Source: Bacillota bacterium (GTDB lineage: Bacteria > Bacillota > Clostridia > Christensenellales > Aristaeellaceae). From it: DNA of 64,000 nt. The notes beneath the pieces were generated by a model. The model worked only from the letters and a program-made list of their open reading frames with translations, made no database searches and was not told the origin of the DNA. The position numbers were made by a program, and so were the translations under genes. Below, piece after piece: positions 59,048 to 64,000 of this stretch (position 1 is the first letter of the stretch; each line of letters begins with the position of its first letter). Location: positions 93,622 through 157,621 of the forward strand of contig JAEWVC010000030.1 of assembly GCA_023459275.1 (NCBI GenBank), written 5' to 3'.

Positions 59048-59808
59048 CCAGTTTTTGGCGCTTTCGTTTTTTGGGGACTCCGCCCCTTTATCCAGGAGGG
59101 CTTATCATCATTCTTGTACATATGCGAATAGTAGTACGTTTTGTAATAAAACCTTCTGTTGCTGTACGAGTTCAATTCCACGCCGTTGAGCACAGCCCCA
59201 AGAATCTCGCATCCCGCAAGACGGATGATATTATGTACATCCATCAGCTCTCTCCGCCCGATTTTGTTGTATGCCACAGCCAGCACCGCACCGTCGCAGC
59301 ATTTTGCAATTTCCGCCGCATCCACAATGATTCCCATAGGGGAGGTGTCTAGCAAAACCACATCAAATTGTTCCGCAAGATATTGAAGCAAGGCAGGCAG
59401 GCGGGGCGTGCTCAGCAGTTGAAGCGAATTTAAAACATCCTGGCCCACCGGCACCATATAGGCATTTGTAATATTGGTCCCGTATACTATATCCTCCATT
59501 TTGCACATGCCTGCCAGGTAGTGCGTCAGGCCTTGCTTGTTTTCGCCAAGAAACTGCAGCCCGTATTTTTCTTTTATGCTGGAACGCCTGAGATCAGCAT
59601 CCACCATCACCACTTTTTTCCGAAGCCCCGCCAAGGTCCGCATCATATTCATCGTCAGAAAAGTCTTCCCGTCGGCTGGCCGGGCGCTGGTTACCATAAT
59701 CTTCCGGATGTTGTCACCGCAAAAAGACAGGTTCGTGCATAAGGTATTCATCGCTTCGCTGCATGCATAGTCCAACGATGCGAACTTTGTCAATTCCAAT
59801 CGGTTCAT
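59044..59808 (-). CDS. CpsD/CapB-type capsular tyrosine kinase
   Basis: 254 residues. Walker A SARPADGKT (41-49), Walker A' VVMVDADLRR (67-76), Walker B VVLLDTSP, and a C-terminal tyrosine-rich tail (NRRFYYKTYYYSHMYKN) that is the autophosphorylation cluster. It needs CpsC for activity; together they control polymer length and export. ATGA overlap with cpsC. Confidence 0.94.
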   Translation of the reverse strand: MNRLELTKFASLDYACSEAMNTLCTNLSFCGDNIRKIMVTSARPADGKTFLTMNMMRTLAGLRKKVVMVDADLRRSSIKEKYGLQFLGENKQGLTHYLAGMCKMEDIVYGTNITNAYMVPVGQDVLNSLQLLSTPRLPALLQYLAEQFDVVLLDTSPMGIIVDAAEIAKCCDGAVLAVAYNKIGRRELMDVHNIIRLAGCEILGAVLNGVELNSYSNRRFYYKTYYYSHMYKNDDKPSWIKGRSPQKTKAPKTG

Positions 59809-60593
59809 TTTGCGGTCCCTTTCCTGTTGCGTTTCCCGGATGGCTTACCCTTTGGTCCTGCCTGGCCGCCAAGCATAGGGACAATCGAAAGTGTCAGCAT
59901 GTCGGCACACCGGCCGATATCATCCGGCGTTCTGATCCGGTCGTCCACCATGAACCGGACAAGCACGATCCCTACGGCACCCACAGTACCGATCAGAAAA
60001 CCAAGCAGAATATTTCTTGTCTTGCTGGGGCTGACGGGCTTGGTTGGAACAAGCGCAACGGACAGGATATTTGGCTCTTCCGTAGCCATCGTCTGCGAAA
60101 TATACTTCCTGACAACGTTGGCATACTCGTTGGCAATATCCGTCGCTTCTTTTGCGTCATCCGAGGTGACCGTTATATACAGAATCCTGGTGTCACTCGG
60201 GTTGCCGACTGTCAGCATAGACTGCATCTGGGCATAGGTATAATTGAGCTTCAGGTTCTGGATTACCATCTCGTGCACTTCCCACGTTTTGAAAACCTCC
60301 TGGTAATCCTGCGTGAGATACGCGCCTATCTGCAGATCGGACAGGTTGATGGCGGAATCGCTTTGAGCCGTAACGTAAAGCTTGGATGTGGCCGAATACA
60401 GGGGCTTGAGAAACAGATACGTATAGGCGCCCGCCGCAAGCGCACAGACCGTTGCCGCCGCAACGATATATTTCAGACTCGCCAGCAATCGGAAAAAAAG
60501 TTCCACCAGATCTATCGTGTCGTTATCATCAGGCTTGGCGGTCATCGTCTCAGCCGTGGCAGGCCTTCGGCGCATACGCTCGTTTCTTAGCAT
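59805..60593 (-). CDS. CpsC/CapA-type chain-length determinant (Wzz family)
   Basis: 262 residues. Membrane spans at about 41-62 and 205-227 (LGFLIGTVGAVGIVLVRFMV) enclose an extracytoplasmic Wzz domain; LPTKPVSPSKTRN before the second span is the proline-rich motif. It anchors and activates CpsD. ATG at 60593 with AAGGAG seven bases upstream; a later Met (60545) is less favoured. Confidence 0.92.
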   Translation of the reverse strand: MLRNERMRRRPATAETMTAKPDDNDTIDLVELFFRLLASLKYIVAAATVCALAAGAYTYLFLKPLYSATSKLYVTAQSDSAINLSDLQIGAYLTQDYQEVFKTWEVHEMVIQNLKLNYTYAQMQSMLTVGNPSDTRILYITVTSDDAKEATDIANEYANVVRKYISQTMATEEPNILSVALVPTKPVSPSKTRNILLGFLIGTVGAVGIVLVRFMVDDRIRTPDDIGRCADMLTLSIVPMLGGQAGPKGKPSGKRNRKGTAK

Positions 60594-60616
60594 GGAGCAG
60601 CTCCTTATCAGCGTAT

Positions 60617-61228
60617 TTATGGGGTAGCCAGCAGTTCGCTCAAAATAAGCAGCAACGCTCCACGTTCCTCAATGATGGACACCATCGTTTTGGGAAACGT
60701 GATCTTGACCAGACCGTTTTCGACCTTTGCGGGAAGGGCCGTCCATTTGATGACCGGCATATCTGTCCCTTCCGTCTTTTCCACTATGCCCACCAGTGCA
60801 ACAGCCGCCTGCCCGTCCGCATAAGGCGTGGCAAACTGAAAATCGGCGATGATATCACCAAAGCCTTCTTCATAGTTAAACGCGGTAATCGGAGTGAACT
60901 CATACATGACCAGCTGGTCCAAGTTAAACGCCTCAGGCAGCAGCAGCGCTGTTTCGGATTGCACCGCGGGATCAAAATACGTAATCAGCGGCAGTTCCTG
61001 CCGGACCGCATGGTCGTAGATGCTTTCAAACACGCTCAGCGTTTCCTGGGTCTCCTTAACCGGAGAGAGCAAGAATCCTTCCGGCAGCTTGCTTCCGTCC
61101 GTGCCTAAAACTTCCAGAACATGGGCCAGGTCCTCCGTCATTTTGCTGGGCACGGCCGCACCCTCCGCAACCGATATGCCGGCCGCCAGCATGCCTGCAA
61201 GCACTATGCAAACAAATCCGCGCCTCAT
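60617..61228 (-). CDS. Secreted protein of unknown function in the capsule operon
   Basis: 203 residues. A signal peptide (MRRGFVCIVLAGMLAAGISV, cleaved near AEG-AA) and then a mature domain of about 180 residues with no recognised motif; it contains many acidic and aromatic residues (QLVMYEFTPITAFNYEEGFG) and a hydrophobic end (ERGALLLILSELLATP). ATG at 61228 with GGGAGG upstream. It lies between the LCP ligase and CpsC genes, so it may be a periplasm-facing partner of polymer attachment or chain-length control. The function is not known to me. Confidence 0.8.
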   Translation of the reverse strand: MRRGFVCIVLAGMLAAGISVAEGAAVPSKMTEDLAHVLEVLGTDGSKLPEGFLLSPVKETQETLSVFESIYDHAVRQELPLITYFDPAVQSETALLLPEAFNLDQLVMYEFTPITAFNYEEGFGDIIADFQFATPYADGQAAVALVGIVEKTEGTDMPVIKWTALPAKVENGLVKITFPKTMVSIIEERGALLLILSELLATP

Positions 61229-61274
61229 CGCTCTTCCTCCCTTTTTGTCGTTCCTTGGACAGGCCTTTGCAGCA

Positions 61275-62297
61275 TCAGCCTGGAAGCGGTTCATAGAAAA
61301 CGTCTGTCACAAGTGCCTCCAATGCGGCGGTATCCGGGTGAAACTCCATAAAGCCATCCGCGCCGATTTCATGGGTACCAGCCGGGACCACCGTTTCCTC
61401 ACGCTGATAGTGGCGGCTTGCATAGGCTTCATTGATCATCCGCCCGCGCCTCATGTTTGTGAACATGCAGGACTCCAATGCGTCATAGAGCGTGCCGGCA
61501 AAACCGGAATCCTGTTCCAGTTTTGCATCAAGGAGCCTCAGGGCTTCAGCCAGGAAACTTCTTTGGCGTTCCATACGCGCTTCATTTGTGCCGATGCCAA
61601 TCCCCATGCGGTTTCGGACATAGTATTCTGCCTGCTTTCCCTTAAGCCGCAGTGTCGCCCCCTTTTTCATGGCGGGGTCCAGCGCCGTAAAATCATCCTT
61701 CAGCGTCACCGTCACCCCTCCAAGCATGTCGTTTATCAATGCGATGCCGGTTAGGTTCACCGCCACATAGAAATCGACCACCGCACCCTTCAAATACCCG
61801 CCGACCGCAGTAGCCGTATACAAACAGCTTTCCTCCCCGCCGTCGCCGAAGCCGTGGGCCAGGCAGATTTGGGCAATCCGTGTTCCCGCCGAATCACCCA
61901 TTACACCTGTCACCGTTATTTCAGCCATGGTGTCACGGTCAATCTGGATCGGTGTAATGGTCTTTCTTTGATCATCGATGACCATGAGCAGAAGGAAATC
62001 GGCCTGGCCTCCGTTTCTGAGGGCGGAAATTCCGTTGTCTTGCCCCGATGTATCCGTTCCCATCACCAGAATCGTGGTGATTTTGCTTCGGTACTGATAA
62101 AGCCGGCCGTTGTATTCCATCCTTCGCGGCTCTTCAAACCGGGTTGACAGATCCCCCCGCGCCTGCGCATTTCCGGCCTGCTCAATCCGGTTTCCAACCA
62201 GATACAGCAATGTGAGCGCCGCCGCGAACGCGGCCACAAAAGAAACCAGTAAAAGGGTCACCTTCCGCATGCACCGCCTTTTCCGCATTTCATTCAT
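61275..62297 (-). CDS. LytR-CpsA-Psr (LCP) family polymer ligase
   Basis: 340 residues. N-terminal membrane anchor (about 12-34) and the LCP domain with ILVMGTDTSG, GGQADFLLLMVID, ITPIQIDRDTMAEI (conserved Asp and Arg) and LRLKGKQAEYYVRNRMGIG with DEARMERQRSF-like NEARMERQRSFL. It transfers lipid-linked polymers onto peptidoglycan. First gene after the promoter and long leader, as is common in Gram-positive capsule clusters. ATG at 62297 with AGAGGGA upstream. Confidence 0.92.
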   Translation of the reverse strand: MNEMRKRRCMRKVTLLLVSFVAAFAAALTLLYLVGNRIEQAGNAQARGDLSTRFEEPRRMEYNGRLYQYRSKITTILVMGTDTSGQDNGISALRNGGQADFLLLMVIDDQRKTITPIQIDRDTMAEITVTGVMGDSAGTRIAQICLAHGFGDGGEESCLYTATAVGGYLKGAVVDFYVAVNLTGIALINDMLGGVTVTLKDDFTALDPAMKKGATLRLKGKQAEYYVRNRMGIGIGTNEARMERQRSFLAEALRLLDAKLEQDSGFAGTLYDALESCMFTNMRRGRMINEAYASRHYQREETVVPAGTHEIGADGFMEFHPDTAALEALVTDVFYEPLPG

Positions 62298-62889
62298 GGC
62301 TCATATCCCTCTGCCCGGAACCGCAAGGTCCAAAAACATCGGCGCAACACAGCGCCCGGCAGTTGGCGCTCATCCCGTGCCTCCCTGCCAATGCTGCAGA
62401 CTTTTTTCATCCCCTGATGCAGGAGAAGTAAACTTTGCGCAGAACGTTTTATTTACTGATATGTATGCCGGTAAACGCCGAAAGAAAAAATCCGCTCCTC
62501 CAGCTTGAATGCCCATATGGCGCATCCGATGCTGTGGCGGTGCTGTTTTAATGAACTTTGTGCTTTTGCGCTTCATCGCCTTTACCCCGCTTTCGTTTCG
62601 CTCTTTCGAACCTGCAGCCAAATGATTTTCGCCGGCCTGTAATAATTGCTGTTTCACCAGCTGGTTGGCGTGAGATAATAAATAAAGCAGATACATTCGT
62701 TATCTGCACAGCAGCTTTCGGTAGGCTGTTGTACTGCTTATGCAGCAAGTTTCCATCGCTGGTTCGCTTCCATTTTGCGGAGAGTTGCTTTCTGGCTTGA
62801 CATCAATCTTGAGCCTTGTCAGAAAACTACTGGTTTTCTGATTTTAATTCAAATAAGAACAGCATTTCCATCCCGTTTGATCCAGATAA
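62298..62889 (-). other. Long leader of the capsule operon, no supported gene
   Basis: About 590 nt lie between the promoter and the LCP start. The region holds several hairpins: TCAGAAAAC/GTTTTCTGA (62819-62841), a CTGC-AUAA-GCAG loop near 62735-62746, and a minus-strand structure followed by six T (near 62490-62485). An open frame (62696-62370) has no recognised domain or good RBS. A regulatory RNA or transcription-attenuation leader is possible. Confidence 0.5.
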
Positions 62890-62918
62890 ATTCTATCACC
62901 GCCTGCTAATTGAGTCAA
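62890..62918 (-). promoter_or_regulatory. Promoter of the capsule operon
   Basis: On the minus strand TTGACT (62918-62913), 17-base spacer and TAGAAT (62895-62890). It is the best promoter found upstream of the LCP gene. A hairpin (AAAACACA/TGTGTTTT, 62950-62977) lies just upstream and may be a regulator site. Confidence 0.7.
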
Positions 62919-63087
62919 GCACCAAAATAAAATATTCCTGCTTCTCCCAAAAACACAGCAATTGCGTGTTGTGTTTTGTCGCTGACACAGGATTGAGAAA
63001 TGGTCTGCTATTGGAAAAGGATTCCGGCTGTCAAAAACATAAATGCATAAGCCGTCTATTAAGCCGTCAAAACAAGGAGGAAAGACA

Positions 63088-64000
63088 ATGGCGAGACGAG
63101 GGGAAAACATCTACCGCCGTAAGGATGGCCGCTACGAAGGGCGGTATCTGATCGGTCACACGATCAACAGAAAACCGCTCTGGGGATACGTCTATGGCCG
63201 CCAGTATTCGACCGTACGAAAACGGCTAATGGAGAAAAAGGGGGAAATGATGCTCAAACCTGTCGGAATGTGCCGGTTTGGGAAAGGTTTCTATGGGGAA
63301 TGGGCCGAGTATTGGCTCGATAGCCAGGTTTCGATCAAGGTTAAAGCATCCTCCATGGATTGCTATCAGGGTGTGATGAACAATCATCTGATCCCTCGTT
63401 TCGGCATGATGCAGATCACATCCATCCGCAAAGAACATGTCCAGCGGATGTTGGATGAGTTGCTGCTGGCAGGCCTGTCGGCAAGCACCTGCAAGAATAT
63501 CTACCGTTTGCTGCAAGTATCGATGGAGGCGGCAAAGGAGCTCGGCCTGATTACCAGCAATCCGTGCAACAAGGCCTCCTTCAAAATGGAGAAACGCCCT
63601 AAGGTACGTGTGCTCACCGTTTCCGAGCAGCAAAGGCTGACAAGAGATGCCATCGACCGGCAGGATATTTCCATGCTGGTTGGCCTCTATGCAGGCCTTC
63701 GTGTCGGTGAGGCTTGCGCCCTGGTATGGGAGGATGTCAATTGGGAGGAAAACGCCATCCACATTCACCATACAGCCAAGAGGATCCGCAGCAAACCATC
63801 CTCCAACTGCAAAAAAAAGACGATGCTGGCCGTGGAGATGCCAAAGACAAAGCAGTCAGCACGTATGGTGCCGCTGCCCACGTTCCTGATTGAGCTTCTG
63901 ATGAACCTGCGCCAGGAAGACAGCTTGCAAAGCGGTTACATCTTTGGTTCACAGACGAAGCCCGCGGACCCGCGCAAGCTTCAGAACCGCTGCACGGCAG
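63088..64000 (+). CDS. Tyrosine site-specific integrase, partial (C-terminus outside window)
   Basis: At least 304 residues visible. The N-terminal arm-binding domain (GENIYRRKDGRYEGRYLIGH), a core-binding SAM-like domain (about 75-180), and the catalytic domain start with LVGLYAGLRVGEACALVWED (first catalytic Arg). The HxxR and Tyr motifs lie beyond the window. AAGGAGG precedes the ATG at 63088. It is divergent from the capsule operon, with about 170 bases between its start and the capsule promoter. Integrases of this kind are often linked to surface-polysaccharide loci in gut Clostridia, either as mobile-element genes or as promoter-inverting enzymes. Confidence 0.9.
   Translation, partial: MARRGENIYRRKDGRYEGRYLIGHTINRKPLWGYVYGRQYSTVRKRLMEKKGEMMLKPVGMCRFGKGFYGEWAEYWLDSQVSIKVKASSMDCYQGVMNNHLIPRFGMMQITSIRKEHVQRMLDELLLAGLSASTCKNIYRLLQVSMEAAKELGLITSNPCNKASFKMEKRPKVRVLTVSEQQRLTRDAIDRQDISMLVGLYAGLRVGEACALVWEDVNWEENAIHIHHTAKRIRSKPSSNCKKKTMLAVEMPKTKQSARMVPLPTFLIELLMNLRQEDSLQSGYIFGSQTKPADPRKLQNRCTA

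Noticed and set aside
62370..62696. Minus-strand open frame of 108 codons in the capsule leader
   Set aside because: No good RBS or recognisable domain and unusual composition; kept only as part of the leader description.
62690..62790. Possible c-di-GMP or cobalamin riboswitch in the capsule leader
   Set aside because: Hairpins are present, but the conserved GEMM or B12-box sequences were not found.
62298..63088. Invertible promoter controlled by the integrase
   Set aside because: No convincing long inverted repeat pair flanking the capsule promoter; only short hairpins and a direct AAGCCGTC repeat were seen.

Overview
The window reads as part of a Bacillota (Clostridia-like) chromosome of fairly high GC, probably a gut or rumen anaerobe; this is inferred from gene content, not from a marker gene. 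The signs are four CUT1 sugar ABC transporters without their own ATPase, LacI, GntR and AraC/YesN regulators, strong AAGGAGG ribosome binding sites, TTGACA-N17-TATACT type promoters, a CpsB/C/D phosphotyrosine system, and remnants of hemZ and araM. None of the four solute-binding proteins has a lipobox cysteine, which is unusual for a typical monoderm.

Region A (1-13.7 kb) is a carbohydrate locus. On the minus strand, a LacI regulator is followed by an FAD oxidoreductase, a binding protein, two permeases, a second FAD oxidoreductase, a DUF624 protein and a partial ribulokinase. On the plus strand lie a third FAD oxidoreductase, an SGNH hydrolase, an unknown protein and a fourth FAD oxidoreductase. 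Three related LacI-type operators tie the two arms together, and a decayed araM (glycerol-1-phosphate dehydrogenase) lies between them. Four flavoproteins of one family in one sugar locus suggest an oxidative sugar or glycoside route.

Region B (13.7-25.4 kb) begins with debris: a perfect 24-bp inverted repeat, an IS3-family remnant and a broken sugar-phosphate isomerase. An LplABC-type transporter follows, with an ADP-ribosylglycohydrolase family protein, a membrane AraC/YesN regulator and an alginate-lyase-like protein, then a decayed hemZ and a TspO-like protein.

Region C (25.4-31.9 kb) is one operon behind a palindrome-loaded promoter: two permeases, a binding protein, a second ADP-ribosylglycohydrolase family protein, a type I phosphodiesterase and a GntR regulator. 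Downstream are a GGACGA/TCGTCC repeat cluster, a dead IS256-type element carrying a nested 158-bp MITE, and a frameshifted tyrosine recombinase.

Region D (34.4-40.3 kb) pairs a LacI regulator with a convergent operon of two permeases, a binding protein and an enolase-superfamily dehydratase. The operon has a clear promoter and an 18-bp LacI-type palindrome. Region 40.3-43.4 kb is another mobile-element graveyard, holding integrase and serine-recombinase fragments and a tRNA-Ser 5' half, and it also carries an internalin-like leucine-rich repeat protein.

Region E (43.4-62.9 kb, all minus strand) is a Wzx/Wzy capsule operon. It starts from a promoter near 62.9 kb with a leader of about 590 nt: LCP ligase, secreted unknown protein, CpsC, CpsD, CpsB, initiating sugar transferase, the complete GDP-D-glycero-D-manno-heptose pathway (HddC, HddA, GmhB, GmhA), GalE, four glycosyltransferase-type proteins, Wzy, an acyltransferase, Wzx and Ugd. 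VanZ and HD-GYP genes follow. A divergent site-specific integrase runs off the right end.
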